The notes under the pieces: generated by a model
The model's input: only the letters and a program-made list of their open reading frames with translations
Database searches by the model: none
Told to the model about the DNA's origin: nothing
Position numbers and translations under genes: made by a program
DNA from: Runella rosea
GTDB lineage: Bacteria > Bacteroidota > Bacteroidia > Cytophagales > Spirosomataceae
NCBI RefSeq assembly: GCF_003325355.1
Contig: NZ_CP030850.1
Span: forward strand, 620,001-684,000
Length of the DNA stretch: 64,000 nt
Direction: 5' to 3'
Part shown: piece after piece, positions 27,902 through 35,543 of the stretch
Layout of the letters: the number at the start of each line of letters is the position of its first letter
Numbering within the stretch: the first letter of the stretch is position 1

Positions 27902-29146
27902 TTATTTAAACCCGAAGATTAACGGAAAGATAAAGGTCACGACAATCGTCCATAAGACATAAATTGGTAGATAAAACGCCATGGTTTTGCCTACTTCGTT
28001 GAGGTTGGCTTTCTTCGAAAATACCTTGTAGAGCTGCGCCGTGACCAGCAAAAGGTTGATGAGAATCAGCACATTACTACCCAGTACTGCGGCCCTATTT
28101 GGTGTGATTCCCCATTCTGAAATCCTGAACAGGATGGCCGATAGTGCAATGCCATTCACAATGATGGTTACCACGGATAAAAGAAAAAGCACCAGAATTT
28201 CTGCCTTACTTTTCGTTGCCGTCGATGTTTCGGCAACAGAAAAGAAAATGATAGCCATCACGCCGATCAATAACGCATTGAAAATCAATAAAAACTCCCG
28301 GTCGTTATAAGGGTCTTTGCCCGAATAAACCATTGCCCCCAGATAAATGACCAGCATTACTAAGACCAAAGGACTGAAAATTTTAGCAATTACGGGCGAA
28401 ACTTTGCCGACCAATTGGGGATTGGTCTGGGTAAGGTAGGTGCCTATAATTGGGGCAGCGGGCAGCCCAAAGAAAACAACATTTTCGAAATAAAACTTTT
28501 CAATATCAATGCCAATCAGCTTGAAAAGGCCCACTGTAATAGCCGTCATGATGCCGCTCGCAATCAGGATGAGGGTGGTCATCACTACCAGATCGCCGTT
28601 GTATTTTAAATAGCTGAGACGTTTCTCATCGTTGTTGCGTGCCTCGCCCACAAAAGCAAAGCTTAATATTGACCACAGAAATAACAGTAAATGAATACAC
28701 GCTAACACCAACGTATCGCTTTGCTTCACGTTGGGAAGGGAATTGATAAAAATCAAACCCACGAGGGTGGTGCCAACGATAATAGCGATTTTAGGAATTG
28801 ATAATTTATTCTTCCAAGCAAAGTACGCCGACAGCGCGGGAAAAATGACAAAACCGATGTTACGGGAAAAGAAGAACTCTTCGTCGATGGATAGAAAGGC
28901 GGGGAGCTTAGCGATAAGACCTGCCCCCAACGTAGCAATTATCACAAAAAGTAGCTCTCCACGCGTGCCCCAGCTAATCTCGTCAGTTTCGTAATTCAGC
29001 CTTTCATTCCAGAAATCAGCGAGTGAGTTGCCCTTAAGTTCTGGATATAAGGCACTAAAGGCTCGCTTAAAATTCACCTTATTGGTTCGGTACAACTTTT
29101 CAAGTTGCCCAGGGTCGTTTAGATGGGTCAGTATTTCGGCTTTCAT
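27902..29146 (-). CDS. Multi-pass membrane protein, DUF4153-like
   Basis: A 414-aa integral membrane protein with about ten hydrophobic segments (for example LLFVIIATLGAGLIA, IAIIVGTTLVGLIFI, LVVMTTLILIASGIMTAITV, LLIGVMAIIFFSVAE and the C-terminal IYVLWTIVVTFIFPLIFGF). A soluble N-terminus of about 60 residues precedes them (MKAEILTHLNDPGQLEKLYR). The composition and the LLRTG-like loops resemble DUF4153 proteins, but I cannot confirm the family. Upstream on the same strand are a small membrane protein gene and a palindromic operator-like site, so the two genes are probably co-regulated. Confidence 0.65.
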   Translation of the reverse strand: MKAEILTHLNDPGQLEKLYRTNKVNFKRAFSALYPELKGNSLADFWNERLNYETDEISWGTRGELLFVIIATLGAGLIAKLPAFLSIDEEFFFSRNIGFVIFPALSAYFAWKNKLSIPKIAIIVGTTLVGLIFINSLPNVKQSDTLVLACIHLLLFLWSILSFAFVGEARNNDEKRLSYLKYNGDLVVMTTLILIASGIMTAITVGLFKLIGIDIEKFYFENVVFFGLPAAPIIGTYLTQTNPQLVGKVSPVIAKIFSPLVLVMLVIYLGAMVYSGKDPYNDREFLLIFNALLIGVMAIIFFSVAETSTATKSKAEILVLFLLSVVTIIVNGIALSAILFRISEWGITPNRAAVLGSNVLILINLLLVTAQLYKVFSKKANLNEVGKTMAFYLPIYVLWTIVVTFIFPLIFGFK

Positions 29147-29204
29147 GAGTATATACTTTTAATTTTTTTAGTCAAAATCATTCATTCAAATGCGTTTAAG
29201 CGGT

Positions 29205-29543
29205 TTAGTCCCACAACGTGCCGTCCAATCCCAACACAATTCCAATCCACAGCACAAAGAAGAATCCAATCAAGCTCACTAGGTATGTCAAAATCTTTGA
29301 CCAATTGCCCCGCTGACGCTGATAATCCATGAGAAAAAAAAATGCGCCTCCCATGGCACCCGCCAACGGTACAATAATGAGTGGTCTAAGCATCCATAGC
29401 TTTCCCCATTCTGGATTAGGCTCTCTGACTCCAAGCAGAAAGATGGTGATCACGGTGAGGGCAATCCCTGCACCCAGCAACATGGGTTTCACCAAAGAAG
29501 CGGGATGGATTGGCGATGTTGTTAAATGGTTTCTCTTGGTCAT
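29205..29543 (-). CDS. Small membrane protein of unknown function
   Basis: 112 aa from the ATG at 29543 (MTKRNHLTTSPIH); a start 12 codons earlier is possible. Three hydrophobic segments are visible (MLLGAGIALTVITIFLLGV, PLIIVPLAGAMGGAFFFLM, LTYLVSLIGFFFVLWIGIVL). The last part, GLDGTLWD, resembles the end of other small Bacteroidota membrane proteins, but no family is recognised. It lies directly downstream of the palindrome at 29602-29620 and 58 nt upstream of the DUF4153-like gene on the same strand. Confidence 0.7.
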   Translation of the reverse strand: MTKRNHLTTSPIHPASLVKPMLLGAGIALTVITIFLLGVREPNPEWGKLWMLRPLIIVPLAGAMGGAFFFLMDYQRQRGNWSKILTYLVSLIGFFFVLWIGIVLGLDGTLWD

Positions 29544-29573
29544 GGTAAATGGTTTTTTGGTAGCGTATTTCGG

Positions 29574-29620
29574 ATACAAAGTAGCGTTGAATGATTAAAA
29601 GTACTTTGTAATACAAAGTA
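29574..29620 (-). promoter_or_regulatory. Operator-like palindrome with an extra half-site
   Basis: A perfect 9+1+9 palindrome (tactttgta-a-tacaaagta) sits at 29602-29620. A further half-site, atacaaagta, lies at 29574-29583 and matches 29611-29620 exactly. The site is upstream of the minus-strand membrane-protein genes. The half-sites resemble -7 boxes (TAnnTTTG) but with one base missing. Likely a repressor site; no regulator gene is adjacent. Confidence 0.6.
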
Positions 29621-29817
29621 AATGATTTATAAAAATAATATCCAAATTAATGACAGTTTTTTTTTATTAGCTAGGTTTTTATTAGGCATAGGTTGAGACG
29701 GCTTGTCGAGTATTGGATTTTGTCTGATTTAGAGAGAAAAGAGATATTTTTATCCTAAAAACAGTAAAGTTGCCTGCCTAACCTGTTTATTAAACATAAC
29801 CAAATGCCGTTGAGCTC

Positions 29818-30663
29818 ATGTCCCTGATTGCCGCTTTCCAAAAAGACGAAGTACTTCTTCACGATATTGAACAGCACCGCCAAAATACCGAAGGTTTCCG
29901 AATTTGGTGGCTGGGCCAAAGTGGTTTTTTGATTCAGTGGCAAAACAAACACTTGCTTTTTGACCCTTATTTGTCGGATTCTTTGTCGGTGAAATATGCC
30001 GCAACCGATAAACCCCACACGCGCATGAGTGAGCGGGCCATAGCCCCTGCGTTGCTTACCATGATTGATGTAGTGACTTCTTCGCACAACCACACCGACC
30101 ATTTGGATGCCGAGACGTTAGGCCCACTGTTTGCCGCTAACCCTGATCTTCAATTTGTGATTCCCGAAGCAAATCGCGCGTTTGTGGGTGAGCGCCTGAA
30201 GTGCGCGGTGGATTGGCCAATTGGGTTAAATGACGGCGAAAGCGTCGTTGTGGGTGGTTTTAAACTCTACGGCGTTCCGGCGGCGCACAATGCCTTGGAG
30301 CGCGATGCCGAAGGTCGTTGCAAATTCATGGGATTTGTGGCCGAGTTTGGTGGCTATCGGGTGTATCATTCGGGCGATACGCTCTGGTATGATGGTATCG
30401 TAGACGTGTTGAAGCCTTTTGCGGTCGATGTGGCTTTTTTACCCATCAATGGCAATAAGCCCGAACGCCGCGTGGCGGGAAATCTTTCGGCCGAAGAAGC
30501 CGCGCGTTTGGGCGTGGAAATAGGCGCAAAACTCGTTATTCCGCACCATTATGATTTGTTTACGTTTAACACCGAAGACCCGCAGGAGTTTATAAAACAA
30601 GCAAAATTATACGGGACCCCGCATCGAGTCTTGAATATTGGGGAAGGGGCGAGGGTTGAATAG
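29818..30663 (+). CDS. MBL-fold metal-dependent hydrolase (UlaG-like)
   Basis: A 281-aa metallo-beta-lactamase-fold protein. The metal motif HxHxDH appears as SSHNHTDHLDAE, with further ligands in VYHSGDTLWYDG (His, Asp) and the C-terminal VIPHHYDLF. The N-terminal GFRIWWLGQSGFLIQWQNK is typical of the UlaG-like group of lactonases and phosphodiesterases, not of antibiotic-hydrolysing enzymes. Residues MSLIAAFQKDEVLLHDIEQH form a short N-terminal helix. No signal peptide, so cytosolic. Substrate unknown. It is the last conserved gene before the accessory island. Confidence 0.85.
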   Translation: MSLIAAFQKDEVLLHDIEQHRQNTEGFRIWWLGQSGFLIQWQNKHLLFDPYLSDSLSVKYAATDKPHTRMSERAIAPALLTMIDVVTSSHNHTDHLDAETLGPLFAANPDLQFVIPEANRAFVGERLKCAVDWPIGLNDGESVVVGGFKLYGVPAAHNALERDAEGRCKFMGFVAEFGGYRVYHSGDTLWYDGIVDVLKPFAVDVAFLPINGNKPERRVAGNLSAEEAARLGVEIGAKLVIPHHYDLFTFNTEDPQEFIKQAKLYGTPHRVLNIGEGARVE

Positions 30664-30699
30664 TGGGGGAATGCAAAGGGTGGGCTTTTTATATGTGGC

Positions 30700-30727
30700 C
30701 AGAGGCCTGAAAATAGTCGTCTCTTGC
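30700..30727 (-). repeat. Gene-trailing repeat, copy 1 (exact 28-bp match with copy 2)
   Basis: A 28-bp sequence, beginning cagaggcctgaaaatagt on the plus strand, located 31 nt beyond the stop codon of the DMP19 gene. It is identical to 31373-31400. A diverged third copy is at about 32351-32385. All three lie at gene 3' ends in the same orientation. Confidence 0.85.
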
Positions 30728-30758
30728 TGGACGCGAGCGACTGCTAAAGTTAACATTT

Positions 30759-31274
30759 TTACTTCCCTCTTATGTTGATTAAATAGCTTTCTAAGTCTAT
30801 CCAAATTTGTGAATAAATGTTAAACAGTTCGTCTTCGTGAATTTTTAATTCTTCAAGCAAATCATTTTCTTTAAAAAACTGCCCTGTTGTGATAATTGAA
30901 TATTCTGAAAAATCCTCAGAACCTTTTAAAAATCTGTCACGCATTTTTGCAGGTGTCATTCCAAATTTATTCAAAGTATCTAATATGTCTTGTAAGCAAT
31001 TTGCAAGCTTTATGCTTCCGATTTTTTTAAAGCTATTTAATGTATTTTCAAAATTGTAGGTAGAGGAATTTGTTAATAATGTAGTGAGGCCTGACATTTG
31101 GAGTTCTGTGTCAAATTGAAGAAGATAAGCAGTAATATAAAAATAGTCAGGTATATCTTCTTTCTTCGGATCGTCAATTAAATATATATTGTCATCGTCC
31201 CATAACTCAGTTGAAAGCATTTCAATAAAGTCAAATGATGTTAAATTTTGCGTATTATCAATGGATATTTTCAT
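30759..31274 (-). CDS. DMP19-family (DUF4375) protein
   Basis: A 171-aa acidic, soluble protein. Visible family segments are DYFYITAYLLQFDTELQMSG, NSFKKIGSIKLANCLQDILD and the C-terminal YSQIWIDLESYLINI. DMP19/DUF4375 proteins occur among immunity-like genes of bacteria, but no biochemical role is established here. The gene is AT-rich (18 G/C of 60 in 30781-30840). It lies between two identical 28-bp repeats with its neighbours on the same strand, so it looks like a single-gene cassette. Confidence 0.7.
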   Translation of the reverse strand: MKISIDNTQNLTSFDFIEMLSTELWDDDNIYLIDDPKKEDIPDYFYITAYLLQFDTELQMSGLTTLLTNSSTYNFENTLNSFKKIGSIKLANCLQDILDTLNKFGMTPAKMRDRFLKGSEDFSEYSIITTGQFFKENDLLEELKIHEDELFNIYSQIWIDLESYLINIRGK

Positions 31275-31372
31275 TGTTTAGGTCTATTCATTTTGTAAAA
31301 TTTATTCTGTTCGAATCTTTTGTTTTCGGCCTAAACGCAATCTTATGCAAACAGTATTAACAGGGTTTCCAG

Positions 31373-31400
31373 CAGAGGCCTGAAAATAGTCGTCTCTTGC
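31373..31400 (-). repeat. Gene-trailing repeat, copy 2 (exact 28-bp match with copy 1)
   Basis: Identical to 30700-30727 over 28 bp, located 22 nt beyond the stop codon of the SMI1/KNR4 gene. The 673-bp period between the two copies contains only the DMP19 gene and its leader. Confidence 0.85.
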
Positions 31401-31422
31401 GGGGTTAAGGGTAGTTATTCTC

Positions 31423-31824
31423 TTAATTATCATTTAATTCGTCAATTGTATCTGCTACTTTTTCAATTTTACCCGTCTCGTGAAGCCATAGAAAAATTTC
31501 ATCACTTAAAATTTTACTGTCCTTCTTTGTCGGTAAAAGTAATAGGAAATCACCGCAACCATTAGAGGCAATTGCAATTCCCTCATTTGGAAAATTACCC
31601 CATTTTCTTGCTTGTTTAGTTTCTAAAACTAAGTGATTACAAGTCCTGCTCATTCTCTTTTTGTCAGATTTATCGAAAAAAGGGAACAATTGCCAGTCGT
31701 CCTCTTCAGTCATTAATTCCCCACCATTTTCTTTTTTCATTTTTACTTTGAAACAGGGGGGGAAGACAAGCCCAATTTCTTGTTCTGTTTCAATTATATA
31801 TTTTACCTCTACTGGGAAGGCCAT
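31423..31824 (-). CDS. SMI1/KNR4 family protein
   Basis: 133 aa from the ATG at 31824 (MAFPVEVKYIIETEQEIG). A start 13 codons earlier would overlap the upstream gene. SMI1/KNR4 signatures are visible as LVFPPCFKVKMKKENGG, DWQLFPFFDKSD and GNFPNEGIAIASNGCGDFLLL. In bacteria this family is frequent among immunity proteins of contact-dependent or polymorphic toxins. No toxin gene is adjacent. It begins 4 nt after the DUF2185 stop codon, so the two are co-transcribed and probably co-translated. Confidence 0.85.
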   Translation of the reverse strand: MAFPVEVKYIIETEQEIGLVFPPCFKVKMKKENGGELMTEEDDWQLFPFFDKSDKKRMSRTCNHLVLETKQARKWGNFPNEGIAIASNGCGDFLLLLPTKKDSKILSDEIFLWLHETGKIEKVADTIDELNDN

Positions 31825-31828
31825 ATTA

Positions 31829-32161
31829 TTACGTAAGTAGTTTAAAAGTGTCTGTCCCCTCAACCCTTTCTAATTCACTACCGAATGGATAGTCTAAATA
31901 TGGAATGATTGCTCTGTCGTAGTTTGCAATGGTATTTACATTATAAATCATTAAGTTGTCTGGATTGTCAACATATTCTTGGTCTTCTGTCCCTGAAAAA
32001 AAACTCCAACCACTATCCATTTGTTCGTCTGATTCTTCACGATACATATAACCAACTTTCATTCCCTCCACAGTTATTTTGTCTGTTGCAAAACAGCCTC
32101 CCATAGCAGGAACTAATTCAACGATTTCTTCTGCTTTTAATTTAAAGTCCTTCGTGGTCAT
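31829..32161 (-). CDS. DUF2185 (Imm33-like) protein
   Basis: A 110-aa soluble acidic protein. The DUF2185 pattern is visible: GGCFATDKITVEGMKVGYMY, SGWSFFSGTEDQEYVDNPDN, LMIYNVNTIANYD and PFGSELERVEG. Members are listed among immunity-type domains; a role against a particular toxin cannot be assigned. It is followed by SMI1/KNR4 with a 4-nt spacing, and preceded by a 267-nt spacer holding the third repeat copy. Confidence 0.85.
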   Translation of the reverse strand: MTTKDFKLKAEEIVELVPAMGGCFATDKITVEGMKVGYMYREESDEQMDSGWSFFSGTEDQEYVDNPDNLMIYNVNTIANYDRAIIPYLDYPFGSELERVEGTDTFKLLT

Positions 32162-32427
32162 TTTTATGTCCTTTGTTGGTTTATCTAATTACGGTTAACG
32201 CCCGTAAATTTTTGAAGTTGTGGAAAACTAAGTAAAGTCGAAAAAATTGTTGCTGATTCCTGTTGTTTTATAATCCTCTCTAATTGAAGCAATTACTCTT
32301 ATCTATCAGTTAATTGAACTGACTTTCTTTATACTTTTACTTTTATACACAGCTGGAAACTAAAAATAATCATCACCGCAGGGGCGGCCGCGACGTGTTG
32401 TACAAACGATAGCTGAGCCTTCGTTTT
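32162..32427 (-). other. Spacer between CatB-type and DUF2185 genes
   Basis: An AT-rich spacer without an open gene. It holds the diverged gene-trailing repeat (about 32351-32385) next to the acetyltransferase stop codon, a tgttgtacaa element (32396-32405) shared with 37215-37224, and a ggttaacgcccg segment near 32193 that could be the end of an attC-like site or part of the DUF2185 leader. Confidence 0.5.
32351..32385 (-). repeat. Gene-trailing repeat, diverged copy 3
   Basis: On the minus strand this reads cccctgcggtgatgatta followed by tttttagtttccagctg. It aligns with copy 2 (ccccgcaagagacgacta followed by ttttcaggcctctgctg) at about two thirds of positions, including tatttt, and lies about 45 nt after the acetyltransferase stop codon. 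Homology is an inference from a hand alignment. Confidence 0.5.
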
Positions 32428-33051
32428 TTATTCGATTAATTGGGCGATATTGTTATCGGTCAGATTTTGAATGTTTTTTGTTATTTTCTCAATGTCCCAA
32501 TCCCACCATTTCAGCGCTAAGAGTTTGGCAATTGTATCGTCAGAAAAGCGTTTTTTGATTTCGGTGGCAGGGTTTCCGCCAACAATTGAATAAGGTTCAA
32601 CATCTTTTATGACGGTCGAGTTTGTGGCAATAATGGCTCCATCTCCAATGGTTACCCCTGCCATGATGGTCGCATTGTAGCCAATCCAAACATCATTGCC
32701 AATGCGGATGTCGCCTTTTTGTGGGTAGGTTTTTCCGTCCATCGCTTTCTCCCAACCATTCCCAAAAATCGCAAAAGGATAGGTTGTCAAGGCATTGGTT
32801 AGGTGATTTGCCCCGTTCATGATGAATGTTACATTGGAAGCAATCATGCAAAATTTCCCAATAACCAATTGGTCGCCAATGAAGTCAAAATGATATTTTA
32901 CGTTCTTTTCAAAGTTTTCAACATTGTCAAAATCATCATAGTAAGTATAGTCGCCCACAATAATGTTGGGATTTTTGACAATGTTTTTCAAAAAGCAAAG
33001 CCTGTCATAATGAGCAAGCGGAAATATTTTGTCTTTATCTGGTCCTGTCAT
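32428..33051 (-). CDS. CatB-related xenobiotic O-acetyltransferase
   Basis: 207 aa with a left-handed beta-helix of hexapeptide repeats (IGNDVWIGYNATIMAGVTIG, DGAIIATNSTVIKDVEPYSI). The catalytic His segment of xenobiotic acetyltransferases is visible in MNGANHLTNALTTYPFAIFG. Other typical parts are NPNIIVGDYTYYDDFD and the C-terminal LLALKWWDWDIEKI. This family acetylates chloramphenicol or streptogramins in some members, but most chromosomal members are untested, so resistance is only a possibility. catB genes are classical integron cassettes. It is the most upstream gene of the accessory minus-strand array. Confidence 0.88.
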   Translation of the reverse strand: MTGPDKDKIFPLAHYDRLCFLKNIVKNPNIIVGDYTYYDDFDNVENFEKNVKYHFDFIGDQLVIGKFCMIASNVTFIMNGANHLTNALTTYPFAIFGNGWEKAMDGKTYPQKGDIRIGNDVWIGYNATIMAGVTIGDGAIIATNSTVIKDVEPYSIVGGNPATEIKKRFSDDTIAKLLALKWWDWDIEKITKNIQNLTDNNIAQLIE

Positions 33052-33114
33052 GCTGTTGTCAAAGGTATATTTTGTTTATAAGGACGCAAAACCCGTGAAC
33101 TAATCATTCGCTAC

Positions 33115-35520
33115 TCAATTCACGCTTTTCTCCAAACTCTCGAAATTCATCATGTTGGTTTTTTCTTCTTTTTTGCGAATGCCGAAGTTATAGACCACCG
33201 TACACCCAAAACGTCGCGTGTCGCTTTGGCGGATTCCGGAGGCCGAAACACTGCCTTGTTTCAGCGTAAATTGATTGTTGGAAGTGAAGAAAACATCATT
33301 GGCTGAGAGCGTCACGGTGAGTTTACGGTCCAGAAAACGACGATTAACGTTTATGTTCAACGCCCCGAAATTGCTCAACTCATAAAACTGCAATTGGCCT
33401 TTCATCCGGAGGTAGCCGTTGAGGCTGAGCGTGGAGCGTGGGTCGATTTTGAGTTGGTGAAAGGTGAAAATGGACCACGAACCGCGCTGAAACGTGAGCG
33501 GACGTCCTTCATAAAGCCCGTCGTATTTGTTGTGATTGTATTGCGTTCCTACCACAAAGAAGTACTTCCCGCCTGGCGGAATAGCGCCCATCAATCGAAA
33601 ATAGGTTTCTTGATTTTTGCCTAGGTTGTCGTACGTACGGTAGGCGAGGCTAGGATTTTTAACGTCCTGATACACCACATTCGTGAAAATATCGCTCGTA
33701 TAGTTGCGGCCAATGGCAAATATCGGACGGTCCTGCACGCTGATGTTGGCCTCGATGTTTTGGGTAAACTGCGGCCGAAGCGTCGGGTTTCCCGTTTCGT
33801 ACAAGTATTGGTCGAGGTAGCGTGGAAAAGGATTTAGATATTCATAAACGGGCCGCGTGATGGAACGACGGTACACCAAATAACCGCGCATTTCGTAGCC
33901 TGCGATTTTGGCAACGCGTCGGCTGAGAAAAACATAAGGGAACAAATCAACACGACGAAGCTGAAAAGAGGTGTCGCTCGGAACGCGCTGCTGACCGTTC
34001 ATGACGGTGCTTTCGAGGCGCGTTCCCACTTTGATTACGAAAGCATCGATGGTTTTTGACGCCTGTACGTAAGCAGCACTGATGTTTTCGTCGTATTCAA
34101 ACGTACGGGTGCGGAACGTATCGGGCCTACGGCTACTGCCGCTGACGCTGAAATATTCGGACTCGTTGGTGAAACGCTGAATGGCGGTTTTCAATCCCGC
34201 TTCAACCACCAGTTTTTGGGGTAACTGAAATTTTAGATCGGTACGGGCGGAGAATGAATGACGTCGATTGCCAATGGTTCCGTCGCCGCCAATTGCTGCT
34301 TTGGCGGGTTTTAAATAGGCTGTACTGAATACCTGTGTCCCTTCATATTTTGAAAAACCGTAGGTGACATCGGCCGTGAGTTCTGAGCCGATGGTGTCCA
34401 ATTTATATTTGGCCGAAATATCCTGATTGAATCCAAACGTCTGGGTATTGTTACGGAGTGTATTGGTGTTTTCAGTGACAAGAATTGGCTCGCTTATGCG
34501 GCTGATTTGATTGTGATTGTCGGCAAAAGATTCATAACTATTGTACGAAATTCGGTCGTCAAAATTAATTTCCCACTTTTTTGAAGGCGTAAATCCAAAA
34601 CCAAAACCGCTGTAATACGTCTGACTTGGGGTAGTGGTAAAAGAGCGCTGGCTCAGTAGTGAGTCGGCCGAAAAAGGGCGGTCCGTTTGGACTTGGTCGT
34701 AGGTATTGCGGCGGTTGTAGTTGAGGGTCAGGTAGGTAGTTCGGTTCCCGACGTTGTTGTTGAGGGTACCACTAACAAACTGATTGCCATAACGTCCTTG
34801 ATTCATGCCTACGTTCACACTGCCCGTGATGCCAATTTTTACCCCTTTTTTTAGAATTACATTGACCATACCACCGCTACCGCTGGCGTCAAACTTAGCC
34901 GAAGGCGTGCGCAGAATCTCAATTTTTGCAATGCTGTTGGGGGGCAAGTTTTTGAGCATGGACGCAATGTCGGCCGTACTCATTTTTTGTTCGCGCCCGT
35001 TGATTAAAATCGTGGCGGGCGTGGTGCTATTGAGGTAAATATTGCCATCCTGATCCACAAAAAGCCCCGGTATCTTCTCCATGATTTCCATGGCGTTGGT
35101 GCTTGTGGCGGCAATGGGTTCGGGGTCAACCACGGTTTTGTCGTCTTCCTGTATCATCAAAGGTTTAGGGGCCGTCACCACAACCTCATTTAAGGTGCGC
35201 TTGTCAGCTTCCATCACAAACGTAAAAACCGCCGTGTTGGGGGTAGGAGAGAGGTTTTTTTGCAGAGTTTGAAATCCGATGGAGGTGGCCTCCAACCGGT
35301 ATTGTTTTTCGTATTTAATGTTAAATTTCGCTAATCCCGACGTGTCGGTGACGTTGAATAATCGCTTGGTAGAATCGGCACGCTCAATCAACCGGAGCGT
35401 AGCGCCAATGACGGGGCTATTGGAGGTATCAGTTAATCGAATGGTTAGGGATTGAGCAAAAGTAGATTGGGTTAGTACGAAACAAATAAAAAAGATGAAG
35501 TGGCGGTGGAGTAATTTCAT
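33115..35520 (-). CDS. Outer membrane beta-barrel (TonB-dependent receptor-like) protein
   Basis: 801 aa from the ATG at 35520 (MKLLHRHFIFFICF, a signal peptide ending FAQ). The longer open frame would run into mqo. The order is: carboxypeptidase-regulatory-like domain (SLTIRLTDTSNSPVIGATL), plug (MEIMEKIPGLFVDQDG, ATILINGREQKMS, KIEILRTPSAKFDASGSGGM), then a C-terminal OMP_b-brl_3 barrel ending CTVVYNFGIRKKEEK. It is a paralogue in style of the gene at 18783. It starts 23 nt after the mqo stop codon on the same strand, so it may be co-transcribed with mqo, though a functional link is unclear. Ligand unknown. Confidence 0.88.
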   Translation of the reverse strand: MKLLHRHFIFFICFVLTQSTFAQSLTIRLTDTSNSPVIGATLRLIERADSTKRLFNVTDTSGLAKFNIKYEKQYRLEATSIGFQTLQKNLSPTPNTAVFTFVMEADKRTLNEVVVTAPKPLMIQEDDKTVVDPEPIAATSTNAMEIMEKIPGLFVDQDGNIYLNSTTPATILINGREQKMSTADIASMLKNLPPNSIAKIEILRTPSAKFDASGSGGMVNVILKKGVKIGITGSVNVGMNQGRYGNQFVSGTLNNNVGNRTTYLTLNYNRRNTYDQVQTDRPFSADSLLSQRSFTTTPSQTYYSGFGFGFTPSKKWEINFDDRISYNSYESFADNHNQISRISEPILVTENTNTLRNNTQTFGFNQDISAKYKLDTIGSELTADVTYGFSKYEGTQVFSTAYLKPAKAAIGGDGTIGNRRHSFSARTDLKFQLPQKLVVEAGLKTAIQRFTNESEYFSVSGSSRRPDTFRTRTFEYDENISAAYVQASKTIDAFVIKVGTRLESTVMNGQQRVPSDTSFQLRRVDLFPYVFLSRRVAKIAGYEMRGYLVYRRSITRPVYEYLNPFPRYLDQYLYETGNPTLRPQFTQNIEANISVQDRPIFAIGRNYTSDIFTNVVYQDVKNPSLAYRTYDNLGKNQETYFRLMGAIPPGGKYFFVVGTQYNHNKYDGLYEGRPLTFQRGSWSIFTFHQLKIDPRSTLSLNGYLRMKGQLQFYELSNFGALNINVNRRFLDRKLTVTLSANDVFFTSNNQFTLKQGSVSASGIRQSDTRRFGCTVVYNFGIRKKEEKTNMMNFESLEKSVN

Positions 35521-35543
35521 GTTTGGTGTTAGATACCTGAAAA

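Noticed and set aside
29818-30663. Second beta-lactamase
   Set aside because: The protein has an MBL fold but the UlaG-like pattern (HNHTDH, no B1 or B3 ligand set, no signal peptide), so antibiotic hydrolysis is not supported.
30660-32430. Canonical integron with strict attC sites
   Set aside because: I searched by eye for RYYYAAC and GTTRRRY ends on both strands around the three repeats and found only partial matches, and no integrase gene is in the window. The cassette idea is therefore kept as a hypothesis only.
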